This document shows, piece by piece, positions 1 to 7,791 of a stretch of 64,000 nt of DNA. The notes under the pieces were generated by a model. The model searched no databases and was not told the DNA's origin. It saw nothing but the letters and a program-made list of their open reading frames with translations. The DNA lies in NCBI GenBank assembly GCA_947502815.1, contig CANNBH010000001.1:1488001-1552000 (forward strand), given 5' to 3'. Source of the DNA: an uncultured Erythrobacter sp. GTDB taxonomy: Bacteria; Pseudomonadota; Alphaproteobacteria; Sphingomonadales; Sphingomonadaceae. The position numbers were made by a program, and so were the translations under genes. Position 1 is the first letter of the stretch, and every line of letters begins with the position of its first letter.

Positions 1-35
1 GTCCGCACATTGATTTCCAGTTTTAAGAAACGGGA

Positions 36-509
36 TTAGATGAGCGGCGCAAATTCCGCGACGATCGCGGCGTAGACATCGCGTTTGAAAGGCACGATCA
101 GCTCGGTCAATTGGCCGGTATCGACCCATTGAAACGAGTCAAATTCTGGCGGATTGTGCGCGTTCAGATTGACGTCGGCATCGCTGCCAAGAAAACGGCC
201 CAAATACCAATATTGCTCTTGGCCGCGATATTTGCCCTTCCAAACGCGGCCCAGCAGGTCAGGCGGAAGGTCATAACGGATGGGTTTGGATGCGGCTGCG
301 ATCACTTCGACCAGATTGGGGCCGATACCGGTCTCTTCCTCCAATTCGCGTAAGGCCGCGACCTGTGCATCTTCGCCCGGGTCAATTCCGCCCTGCGGCA
401 TTTGCCAGCTGCCGCGCGCGCGCTTTTCCATCCGCTGACCGACGAAGACTTTGCCGTCTGCATTGACGAGCATGAACCCGGCGCAGGGCCGGTAAGGCAG
501 GTCGTTCAT
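36..509 (-). CDS. rppH: RNA pyrophosphohydrolase (Nudix)
   Basis: The 157-residue protein is the usual length for RppH, which removes pyrophosphate from the 5' triphosphate end of mRNA and so starts decay; family members can also cleave dinucleoside polyphosphates. A complete Nudix box spans residues 40-62 (G40-x5-E46-x7-R54-E55-L56-x-E58-E59-x-G61-I62), with the QMPQGG lead-in typical of RppH rather than of other Nudix enzymes. Its ATG overlaps the TGA of the upstream hydrolase gene by 4 bp (ATGA), which suggests translational coupling in a two-gene transcript. The 35 bases after its stop hold nothing recognisable. Confidence 0.93.
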   Translation of the reverse strand: MNDLPYRPCAGFMLVNADGKVFVGQRMEKRARGSWQMPQGGIDPGEDAQVAALRELEEETGIGPNLVEVIAAASKPIRYDLPPDLLGRVWKGKYRGQEQYWYLGRFLGSDADVNLNAHNPPEFDSFQWVDTGQLTELIVPFKRDVYAAIVAEFAPLI

Positions 510-1468
510 GCGCCGCTGGCCTCTGACGTCGCAAGGGTGAATTTCATCGCAGCGATCATCCGTTCCAGATCGGCCTGTGTGCTGGGCACGGCCCCACGCA
601 AATTTGTGAAGCTGTGCGTTACGCCGCGCATTTCAAGGAAGGTAAAACTGACGCCGGCATCTGTCAGCGCCTTAGCATAGTCGCGCCCGGAATCGCGGAT
701 GGGGTCAAGGCTTGCGGTGACCAACACGGTTGGCGGCGCGGCCGCATGATCGCCAAGAATGGGAAAGCCGCGCGGATCGCTGCGGTCGGCAGCGTATGCT
801 ACGTCAAAGAATTCAATTGCGGGTTTGGTCAGCACAAATCCGTCGGAAAATTGGTCGAGGCTGGCTGAACCCATCGCATCGCTCGCCAATGGGAAAATCG
901 GAACTTGCAAGACCACGGGCGCGTCTGCCGCATTGCTTGCGAGCAATTGCCCCACGGCCAATGTCGCCGTGCCGCCCGCGCTGTCTCCAATGGTGATGAT
1001 GCCGGTGCAGCCGCGCCCCAATGCGCCGGGGGATGACGCGATCCAGCGGGTTGCTGCTTCGCAATCGTCAATCGCTGCGGGGAAGGGGTGTTCGGGTGCG
1101 CGGCGATAATCCACCGCAACCACTGGCAGGTCCATCAAAGCGGCGATTTCCGTGCACAACGCATGGTGCGTTTCCAAATCACCAATAACAAAGCCGCCGC
1201 CATGGTAGAATGTGATCACCGGACCGGGATCGCGATCTTCGCGTGTATCATAAAGGCGCAGCGGAATGTCCCCGCCCGGGCCAGGGCATGTAAGGTCGCG
1301 CATGACAGGTAAATCGCGGGCGGGACGATCCGCCATACCGTGCAGCGCCACATACGACGCGCGCGCTTCCTCCAACGTCATATCCGCAATGCTGGGCCCC
1401 GCCATAGCGGCCAAGCCATCCAGAAAGGCTTTCATATCAGGGCGGACAAATGGGGTTTGGTCGGTCAT
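506..1468 (-). CDS. alpha/beta hydrolase, HSL (hormone-sensitive lipase) family
   Basis: This is a 320-residue carboxylesterase/lipase-type enzyme. The HGGG oxyanion-hole motif is at 89-92 and the nucleophile elbow GDSAGG at 161-166 (Ser163). A later SLDPIRDSG segment and GVTHSF near the C-terminus should supply the catalytic Asp and His. The reading frame is open 16 codons further upstream, but the ATG used here has a GAGAGA ribosome-binding site about 8 bases before it, and the extra residues do not resemble the family. It overlaps rppH by 4 bp. The substrate cannot be told from sequence; small acyl esters are usual for the family. Confidence 0.85.
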   Translation of the reverse strand: MTDQTPFVRPDMKAFLDGLAAMAGPSIADMTLEEARASYVALHGMADRPARDLPVMRDLTCPGPGGDIPLRLYDTREDRDPGPVITFYHGGGFVIGDLETHHALCTEIAALMDLPVVAVDYRRAPEHPFPAAIDDCEAATRWIASSPGALGRGCTGIITIGDSAGGTATLAVGQLLASNAADAPVVLQVPIFPLASDAMGSASLDQFSDGFVLTKPAIEFFDVAYAADRSDPRGFPILGDHAAAPPTVLVTASLDPIRDSGRDYAKALTDAGVSFTFLEMRGVTHSFTNLRGAVPSTQADLERMIAAMKFTLATSEASGA

Positions 1469-1565
1469 GAATGCGGTCTCTCTCAGTGACTTTTGCGAAT
1501 GCGATAGAGCCATCACTCCGTCTTTTCCACTCGCAATGAGGAGGCGCGCGGATTAGGCAAGCGGT

Positions 1566-2528
1566 ATGGACAATCTAACGCACAGCCTCGTCGGGGCGGT
1601 CATGGGGCAAGCGGGCCTTAAGAAGAAAACCGGTTTGGCGATGCCCGCGCTGATTATCGGGGCGAACCTGCCCGATGTGGATGCGGCGTGTTTCTTTTGG
1701 CTGGAGGGGACGGAGCATCTGGGGTTTCGCCGGGGCATCACCCACGGCCCGCCCGCTTGGGTGCTGTTGCCACTGATACTGGCGGGGCTGTTGTGGTGGT
1801 TTGACCGTTGGCAGACAAAGCGCGGAAAACGGCCCGAGGATCGGTTACCGGTGAACTTCAAATGGCTTTATCTCCTCAGTTTCATCGGCTGTCTCAGCCA
1901 TCCGCTGTTCGACTGGTTCAACGTCTATGGCATTCGGTTTCTGGAGCCGTTTTCTTCTCAATGGTTCTATGGCGATACGCTGTTCATCATCGACGTTTGG
2001 CTGTGGGCGTTGCTCGCGATCAGTGTTGGCTGGTCCATTGTACGAGAACGGCGCGGTAAACCCTATCATTGGCCAGCGATTGGCGGCCTCGTCCTGTCGA
2101 TTGCTTACATCGGCGCCAATATGGCTGCCACGATAGGGCACGTCGCTTCGTTCTCGATCAGCAACAAAGACATGGCGTTCCCGTCAGAAACGCTGATTGC
2201 GTCGCCGGTTGTGTTTTTCGCGAATGAGCGAGAGATGATTGTCGGAGAGCACAACGATTATTTTATCATCCCAGCAGGGGAAGAGCCGATCCGAAGCAAC
2301 GCCAAGCCGATCACGGATGCGCGCTGCGAATGGCCAGATTTGACTGAGGAACGGGCGGTCAATTCACAAGTCGACGCCTTCCTCTTTTGGTCCCGCACAC
2401 CCTTTGCGACCCGCGCTGATGACGGCTCGGTTATCCTCTACGACGCCCGGTTTTATGATCCGCGTGCACGCGATCGGTTCTCGATCGCACTTCCCGATGT
2501 CGAATGTGTGGAACTGGCGAGCGATTGA
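1566..2528 (+). CDS. YdjM/DUF457-type membrane metal-dependent hydrolase
   Basis: The 320-residue protein starts with MDNLTHSLVGA and continues to GANLPDVD and GITHGP. These His/Asp clusters are the signature of the YdjM (LexA-regulated, inner-membrane) putative metal-dependent hydrolase family. Several hydrophobic segments follow (near residues 58-75, 98-112, 135-160 and 175-195), and a C-terminal soluble domain of about 120 residues comes after them. Biochemical function is not established for the family. It is divergent from the HSL-type hydrolase and 15 bp upstream of the photolyase gene. No LexA box was seen upstream, although the E. coli member is SOS-regulated. Confidence 0.8.
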   Translation: MDNLTHSLVGAVMGQAGLKKKTGLAMPALIIGANLPDVDAACFFWLEGTEHLGFRRGITHGPPAWVLLPLILAGLLWWFDRWQTKRGKRPEDRLPVNFKWLYLLSFIGCLSHPLFDWFNVYGIRFLEPFSSQWFYGDTLFIIDVWLWALLAISVGWSIVRERRGKPYHWPAIGGLVLSIAYIGANMAATIGHVASFSISNKDMAFPSETLIASPVVFFANEREMIVGEHNDYFIIPAGEEPIRSNAKPITDARCEWPDLTEERAVNSQVDAFLFWSRTPFATRADDGSVILYDARFYDPRARDRFSIALPDVECVELASD

Positions 2529-2543
2529 TGCGCTTCAAGACCC

Positions 2544-3935
2544 ATGAGTGACACCCAAATCCTTTGGCTTCGGCGTGACCTGCGCGTGGCCGATAATCCT
2601 GCACTGTCCGCGGCAGCGCGGCGCGGGCCCGTCGTTGCGGTCTATGTTCTGGATGATGACCGGGCCAAGACGCATGCTTACGGCGGCGCATCGCGGTGGT
2701 GGCTGCATCATTCGTTGGAGAGCCTAAGCGCCTCTTTGGCCAAGCTGGGCATTCCATTGATCTTGCGGCGGGGCGATGCGGTGGAGGAATTGACCGCTAT
2801 CGCCAAGGAAGCCGGCGCGACCACCATTCACGCCAACCGCCATTACGAGCCGTGGTGGCGTAATGCGCAGCGCGCTCTGGATGAGGCGGCCGATCTGCAG
2901 CTGTATGATGGGAACTACCTGCTTCCGATGGGGTCGGTCACAACTGGATCGGGCGGACAATACAAAATCTACACGCCGTTCAGCCGCGCCGTGCGGGCGA
3001 ACTTTCCTCCACGCGCGTTGGCGCCCACTCCCGAGGCGCAAACCGCGCCGGTTGCTTTGCCCGCGAGCGATGCTTTGGAGCAATGGAACCTGCTGCCCAC
3101 TCGGCCCGATTGGTCGGAGGGAATCGATGAATTTTGGGAAGTGGGGGAGGACGCGGCGCATGCGCAGCTTGAATGGTGGAGCGACCACGTCGATGATTAC
3201 CAAGACGCGCGCAATCTGCCCTCCAAAGACAAAGTTTCGCGTCTGTCCCCGCACCTGCACTTTGGCGAGATCAGCCCGGTTCAAATCTGGCACCACTTTC
3301 AAGGTAAATCCACAAAGGGATGGGAGGTTTACGAAAGCGAGCTGATCTGGCGCGATTACGCCGCGAACGCAGTGAACCAATTCCCGCTTTATGCGCGCAG
3401 CAATTACCGCGAAGATTTTGATAAGCTTCCTTGGCGCGATCCCGAAACTGATCCCGCCGCCGCGCGCGACCTAAAGGCCTGGCAAAAGGGGAAGACCGGA
3501 TACCCCATCGTCGATGCGGGAATGCGTCAATTGTGGCAGACCGGATGGATGCACAACCGCGTGCGCATGATCACGGCGAGTTTCCTGATCAAACATCTGC
3601 TGATTGATTGGCGGCATGGGGAACAATGGTTCTGGGATACGTTGGTGGATGCCGATTACGCGTCGAACGCGACCAATTGGCAATGGACCGCCGGGACGGG
3701 CGTCGATTCCAACATGTTTGTGCGGATTATGGCGCCGCTTACTCAGTCAGAGAAATTCAACTGCGCCGACTATATTCGCGACTTCGTGCCAGAACTTAGC
3801 CGTTTGGACGAACCCTATATCCACAATCCAGATGAATTTGGCAGGCGGCCTGAAAATTACCCTTCCAAGATTATCGGCCACCGCGAAGCGCGCGAAAGGG
3901 CTCTTTCGGCGTATCAGGTAATGAAGGCCCAATGA
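2544..3935 (+). CDS. phrB: deoxyribodipyrimidine photolyase
   Basis: This 463-residue class I photolyase/cryptochrome family enzyme repairs UV-induced cyclobutane pyrimidine dimers with blue light. The N-terminal Rossmann-like antenna domain starts with ILWLRRDLRVADNPAL (residues 5-20). The C-terminal FAD domain carries the conserved stretches GYPIVDAGMRQLWQTGWMHN, RMITASFLIKHLL, and the ASNATNWQWTAGTG segment that binds FAD and the lesion. The length matches bacterial CPD photolyases, and the conserved Trp residues of the electron-transfer chain appear present. It probably shares a transcript with the YdjM-like gene 15 bp upstream. Confidence 0.94.
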   Translation: MSDTQILWLRRDLRVADNPALSAAARRGPVVAVYVLDDDRAKTHAYGGASRWWLHHSLESLSASLAKLGIPLILRRGDAVEELTAIAKEAGATTIHANRHYEPWWRNAQRALDEAADLQLYDGNYLLPMGSVTTGSGGQYKIYTPFSRAVRANFPPRALAPTPEAQTAPVALPASDALEQWNLLPTRPDWSEGIDEFWEVGEDAAHAQLEWWSDHVDDYQDARNLPSKDKVSRLSPHLHFGEISPVQIWHHFQGKSTKGWEVYESELIWRDYAANAVNQFPLYARSNYREDFDKLPWRDPETDPAAARDLKAWQKGKTGYPIVDAGMRQLWQTGWMHNRVRMITASFLIKHLLIDWRHGEQWFWDTLVDADYASNATNWQWTAGTGVDSNMFVRIMAPLTQSEKFNCADYIRDFVPELSRLDEPYIHNPDEFGRRPENYPSKIIGHREARERALSAYQVMKAQ

Positions 3936-4000
3936 TTGCGAAGTGATCACGCGGTGATCGCCGAAAACGGGTATTTGTCAGGCCTAATCCCTTGCGGCAA

Positions 4001-5263
4001 ATGGCCGCTGGCGCTTATGTGACCGGCATGACCGTGGAGGGGATTAGAGGCGAGCGTTTGTTAAGCTCTGGCGAGCGGTTTTCCGCCAAGCCGGGCTTGA
4101 TCGCACGCCTGATTGCGCCCGGTTTTCGCAAAATAGTCGACCGAGTAGACGAAGGGCTCGAGACGGGGTCTTTGCTCGCCCATCTGCCCGATGGATCAAC
4201 CCGGATGCTGGGCGGACGCGCGCCCGGTTTTGATGTTGAGGTTGAGCTTAAAGACTGGCGCGCCTTGCTGCGCCTAGCCACGGGCGGGGCGATTGGGTGG
4301 TTTCAGGGATACGAAGCGGGCGAGTGGGAGGCGAGTGATCACGCCATTCTCTTCGCGCTGTTCGGCGCAAATGCGCGGACGTTGGGTGACACTGCGCGCA
4401 GTTCCGGGCCGTTCAAATGGGCATCGCAAATTGGCCACTGGCTAAACCGCAACAACCGCAGCGGTTCGGCCCGAAATATCTCTGCGCATTATGATCTGGG
4501 CAATGATTTCTACGCAGCTTGGCTGGATGAAAGCATGACCTATTCCAGCGCTCTCGGTCTGGATGGCGGCGATCTGAAACTCGCACAGCAGCGCAAATTG
4601 GAAGGGATTTCCCAAAGGCTGGGTGAACCAGAGACTGTCCTTGAGGTCGGATGCGGTTGGGGCGCGCTGGCAGAGCATCTTTCAGGTAGGGGCGCCAAAG
4701 TCACAGCGATCAGTCTGTCCGAACAGCAATTGGCTTGGGCTAGGGCGCACACATCGTCGGAAATTGATTACCGGCTTCAGGATTACCGCGATGTCACCGG
4801 CACGTTTGATGCGGTTGCCAGCGTCGAAATGGTCGAAGCCTTGGGCCGCGAATATTGGGGCACGTTTATGGACTGCATCGCGCGCAGTTTGAAGCCCGGA
4901 GGGCGCGCGGCGATCCAATATATCTCTATCGCTGATGATCTGTTTGAAGCCTATGCCGGCACGGTCGATTTCATTCAGGCCTATGTCTTTCCGGGCGGAT
5001 TGCTGATTAAGACCAGCGAATTTCGCGCGCTCGCGCAGGAACGCGGGCTTGAATGGCGCAGCCAGCACGATTTTGGCCGCGATTATGCAGAAACGCTGAA
5101 AATCTGGCACGACGCCTTTAACCGCGCGGTTGATGAAGGGCGTCTGCCGGCCGGGTTCGACGAACGCTTTATCCGGCTCTGGCGGTTCTACTTGTCCTAT
5201 TGCGAAGGCGGTTTTCGAGCGGGCAATATAGATGTTCACCAGGTCACTCTCATAAAAAACTGA
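4001..5263 (+). CDS. cyclopropane-fatty-acyl-phospholipid synthase family methyltransferase
   Basis: This SAM-dependent enzyme of the CFA synthase (Cfa/mycolic acid methyltransferase) family would add a methylene or methyl group to unsaturated acyl chains in membrane lipids. The SAM-binding motif is ETVLEVGCGWGALAEHL, preceded by ISAHYDLGNDFYAAWLDESMTYSSA, which is diagnostic of the family. A later GGRAAIQYISI strand and the FIQAYVFPGG segment also fit. The start is unsure: ATG at 4001 is used here, a TTG lies at 3992 and another ATG at 4028, and none has a clear ribosome-binding site. The N-terminal 110 residues are less conserved, as usual. Confidence 0.88.
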   Translation: MAAGAYVTGMTVEGIRGERLLSSGERFSAKPGLIARLIAPGFRKIVDRVDEGLETGSLLAHLPDGSTRMLGGRAPGFDVEVELKDWRALLRLATGGAIGWFQGYEAGEWEASDHAILFALFGANARTLGDTARSSGPFKWASQIGHWLNRNNRSGSARNISAHYDLGNDFYAAWLDESMTYSSALGLDGGDLKLAQQRKLEGISQRLGEPETVLEVGCGWGALAEHLSGRGAKVTAISLSEQQLAWARAHTSSEIDYRLQDYRDVTGTFDAVASVEMVEALGREYWGTFMDCIARSLKPGGRAAIQYISIADDLFEAYAGTVDFIQAYVFPGGLLIKTSEFRALAQERGLEWRSQHDFGRDYAETLKIWHDAFNRAVDEGRLPAGFDERFIRLWRFYLSYCEGGFRAGNIDVHQVTLIKN

Positions 5264-5296
5264 GGGCCAAGTATTGAGACGGGAAAGGTCCAATCT

Positions 5297-6496
5297 ATGA
5301 AACAGACAAGCCTCACATTCGGCGCGATGACTGCTTTGGGCGCGCTCGCGCTGAGCGGCTGCAGCTATGGCGCGGCAAGCGGGATCGATGCAGTTCCCGC
5401 CGCATTGGACCCTGTAACAGTGACGCAGCCGCCGGCGCGCGACCCATCCGAATTGCAGGTGCTGTTTTGGAACGATGATCAGCGTTCTGACCGGTTCCGC
5501 GACATGGAAAGCTGGTTTGCTGGTCACGAAGTGCCCGCCGCATCCAATCCGCGGGCGCTGGCTGAGGGAGCGCCTTTGCCAGAGGCGCTCGCGCAGGAAA
5601 TTCGCCAGACGATGCTCGACACGGGTGCAGCCGGGGTGATGGTTCACAAGGGCGGCAGTGTTCGATTTGAAGAATATGGATTGGGCTTTACTGCCGACCA
5701 GCGATGGACCAGTTTTTCGGTGGCAAAGAGCTTCACATCCACCTTGCTCGGGGCGGCTGTCCAAGATGGCTTTATCGCCAGTCTGGATGATCCGGTGACG
5801 CAATATGTGCCGGGCCTTGTCGGATCGGCCTATGACGGGGTGACTGTCCGCCAGATCGCCACCATGACCAGCGGCGTTGCGTGGAACGAAGATTACACCG
5901 ACCCCAACAGCGATGTGGCGCAAATGAACCGCTTTGTCGTGGAATACGGTGCGGATGCGATTGTCGCGCAGATGCGCGAATTGGACCGCGAAGCTGAGCC
6001 CGGCGAGAAATGGGTCTACAATACGGGTGAGACCAATTTAATCGGCATGGTGGTGGAGAACGCCGTTGGGCTGTCTCTCGCGGAATACGCGCAGGAAAAG
6101 ATCGTCGAACCTGCTGGTTTCGAAAACAGCCTGTTCTGGATGATCGATCCGCGCGGCGGCAATATCGGTGGGTGCTGCCTGTCGCTGACTCTGTCCGATT
6201 ACACGCGGATGGGGTTGTTCGCTCTGGAGGGCGGCGGCGACATTGTGCCGACCGGGTGGTTTGCAGAAGCGGGCGATTCGCTGGTCGATTTTGGCGATTC
6301 CGGCTTTGGATATGGCTACCAGTGGTGGACCTATCCCGGCGCTTACGGCGCGCAGGGTATCTTTGGCCAATCCATCACACTCGTCCCGTCACAGGACTTG
6401 GTCCTGACCGTGGTCAGCAATTGGTCCACCGCAACCAGCAATGACCACCGCGCCGCATGGCGAGCGGTTGGGGCAAAGATTGCGGCGGTTGATTAA
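5297..6496 (+). CDS. lipoprotein serine hydrolase (class C beta-lactamase/esterase fold)
   Basis: The 399-residue protein has a lipoprotein signal peptide ending in LALSGC (Cys22 is the lipidation site). The beta-lactamase-related domain follows, with the SxxK nucleophile motif S141-V-A-K144 and a YNT motif in KWVYNTGETN standing for the Tyr-x-Asn element. Family members include esterases, D-aminopeptidases, 6-aminohexanoate-dimer hydrolase-type enzymes and true class C beta-lactamases; this one looks more like the 6-aminohexanoate hydrolase/esterase branch than AmpC. It probably acts in the periplasm or on the outer membrane. A GGGAAAGG ribosome-binding site precedes the ATG. A strong hairpin follows the stop. 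Confidence 0.82.
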   Translation: MKQTSLTFGAMTALGALALSGCSYGAASGIDAVPAALDPVTVTQPPARDPSELQVLFWNDDQRSDRFRDMESWFAGHEVPAASNPRALAEGAPLPEALAQEIRQTMLDTGAAGVMVHKGGSVRFEEYGLGFTADQRWTSFSVAKSFTSTLLGAAVQDGFIASLDDPVTQYVPGLVGSAYDGVTVRQIATMTSGVAWNEDYTDPNSDVAQMNRFVVEYGADAIVAQMRELDREAEPGEKWVYNTGETNLIGMVVENAVGLSLAEYAQEKIVEPAGFENSLFWMIDPRGGNIGGCCLSLTLSDYTRMGLFALEGGGDIVPTGWFAEAGDSLVDFGDSGFGYGYQWWTYPGAYGAQGIFGQSITLVPSQDLVLTVVSNWSTATSNDHRAAWRAVGAKIAAVD

Positions 6497-6509
6497 GGGG
6501 TGATCCGGG

Positions 6510-6533
6510 AAAGGCCGCGATCCTGCGGCCTTT
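6510..6533. terminator. hairpin between convergent genes
   Basis: Perfect 9-bp stem (AAAGGCCGC / GCGGCCTTT) with a 6-base loop, 14 bp after the stop of the serine hydrolase gene and 12 bp from the stop of the facing PilZ gene. There is no long T-run on either side, so termination may be weak or bidirectional. Confidence 0.65.
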
Positions 6534-6545
6534 CACCGGTGCGGG

Positions 6546-6890
6546 TCACATCGGGCGGTAAACGCCGGTGTTGCTGTAACGCTGCAAGATGTTGTCGTGG
6601 ACGATTGGGCTAAGCAGTTCTTCGAAGGCACAGCCGACGATGCAGTTGTCCCACCACACCACCTGACCTTGGAGCGATTCCAATCCCGGCAGCGTAAGCC
6701 AGCACATTTGCCCATCGTGCATGCGATTGATCGAAGCGGCGGAAAAGCCAGAGATCGAGAGGTCGTGAACCACGCTTTGAAACGCGCGGCCGCCCGATGC
6801 CCGCAAGGTTGCAGGGATCGTCAGGCGCGTGCGCGGCGAACAGCGATCTTCTTGCGCTGCCACTTTATAACGGTCGCTGTCGGTCGGCAT
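6546..6890 (-). CDS. PilZ domain protein (c-di-GMP binding)
   Basis: This small single-domain protein (114 residues from the ATG used here) carries both halves of the PilZ c-di-GMP site: R16-C-S-P-R20 (RxxxR) and D43-L-S-I-S-G48 (DxSxxG). Such proteins work as cytoplasmic c-di-GMP effectors that adjust motility, polymer export or enzyme activity; the partner here is unknown. The longest frame begins at a TTG at 6911, but the ATG at 6890 is preferred, with AAAGG just before it. A CtrA-like site lies about 80 bp upstream. The C-terminal 45 residues contain the hydrophobic strand QGQVVWWDNCIVGCAF that completes the beta-barrel. Confidence 0.87.
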   Translation of the reverse strand: MPTDSDRYKVAAQEDRCSPRTRLTIPATLRASGGRAFQSVVHDLSISGFSAASINRMHDGQMCWLTLPGLESLQGQVVWWDNCIVGCAFEELLSPIVHDNILQRYSNTGVYRPM

Positions 6891-6972
6891 GGCCTTTACA
6901 ACTTTCTCCAATAGTCGGGATTTACGGTCCGAATATTGATGCCAGCAATGGCTTTATGGAGTGTTGCTGCCG

Positions 6973-6991
6973 ATGGTTAACAACCCGGTAA
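6973..6991 (-). promoter_or_regulatory. possible CtrA binding site upstream of the PilZ gene
   Basis: Read on the minus strand the site is TTAC-N7-TTAAC-CAT. The alphaproteobacterial CtrA consensus is TTAA-N7-TTAA, with TTAACCAT a known strong half-site, so there is one mismatch. It lies in the 5' region of the PilZ gene. Such 8-9-base matches also occur by chance, so this is only a candidate. Confidence 0.35.
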
Positions 6992-7074
6992 GCTGCTGGT
7001 TTTTACGTAAAATAACCTTGCTAACCGATGCTTTATTGGAGCGCTTGGAAACTGCGGGAATTCGGGAGTTGATA

Positions 7075-7788
7075 TCAATCAACCCGTTCGCGGTGCCCTG
7101 TTTCAAAATCTTCTTGCACCAGCGCCGTAATCCGCGCGGCAACAGCCTCTGGCGGTTTAACACTATCAGGGTTTTCCCCTGGATAGGCGCGTGCGCGCAT
7201 TTCTGTGCGTGTGGCGCCGGGATCGATGATCGCAACGCGCAGCGGGCTCAGCTTGGCCACTTCCGCGCCGTAGGTATCAAGCAAGTTGTCAAACGCCGCC
7301 TTGGTTGATCCATAGGCTCCCCAGAACGGGCGAGGGCCCGCGCCGACGCTGCTGGTGAGGCCAATGACCCGGCCCGCCTCAGCGTTGCGAAGCAGCGGGT
7401 CGAACGCGGCCAACAGAGCCTGCGTGGCGACCACATTGGTCATGATCGCTTGAACAAATTCCTTGGAATCAATTTGAGCAAAGGGTGTGAGCTGCGGCAA
7501 ATAGGCCGCTGAAATCACAAGAATATCCAGACTGTCCCAGCGTCCCGAAATGGCCGTGGCAAGGCGCGCAACCGCGTCTTGTTCGGCAATATCTATCGGC
7601 GCGATGGTGGATGTGCCGCCCACTGCGTGGATGCGATCTTCGACCTCTTCCAGTGCCTTCACTTTGCGCGCAACCAGAATGACATGCGCCCCCGCTTCGG
7701 CCAGAGCCAGTGCTGTCGCAGCCCCGATCCCGCGGCTTGCGCCGGTCACAAGCGCGGTGCGCCCGGAAAGCGGTTTCGTCTCAGTCAT
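7075..7788 (-). CDS. SDR family NAD(P)-dependent oxidoreductase
   Basis: The 237-residue classical short-chain dehydrogenase/reductase has the cofactor motif TGASRGIG at residues 15-22, an SAAYLPQ strand in place of the usual NNAG, a catalytic Ser in GLTSSVG, and the Y-x-x-x-K active site in GAYGSTKAAF. The Lys/Arg pattern after strand 2 (LVARK) suggests NADP(H). It starts 3 bp after the purF stop and is almost surely co-transcribed with it, but the pairing does not reveal the substrate. A 180-bp stretch without a gene separates its stop from the PilZ gene. Confidence 0.88.
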   Translation of the reverse strand: MTETKPLSGRTALVTGASRGIGAATALALAEAGAHVILVARKVKALEEVEDRIHAVGGTSTIAPIDIAEQDAVARLATAISGRWDSLDILVISAAYLPQLTPFAQIDSKEFVQAIMTNVVATQALLAAFDPLLRNAEAGRVIGLTSSVGAGPRPFWGAYGSTKAAFDNLLDTYGAEVAKLSPLRVAIIDPGATRTEMRARAYPGENPDSVKPPEAVAARITALVQEDFETGHRERVD

Positions 7789-7791
7789 GGA

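Noticed and set aside
3936..3991. GTGATCAC palindrome with a repeated GTGATC between the photolyase and CFA-type genes
   Set aside because: Too short and common for a regulatory claim; no T-run for a terminator.
4682..5923. Long minus-strand reading frame (413 residues) opposite the CFA-type and serine-hydrolase genes
   Set aside because: It lies antisense to two well-supported genes, crosses both, and shows Arg/His-rich, family-free sequence typical of a high-GC shadow frame.
5297..6496. True class C beta-lactamase (AmpC) resistance gene
   Set aside because: It has the fold and SxxK motif, but also a lipoprotein signal and a sequence nearer to esterase/6-aminohexanoate hydrolase-type proteins; resistance cannot be inferred.
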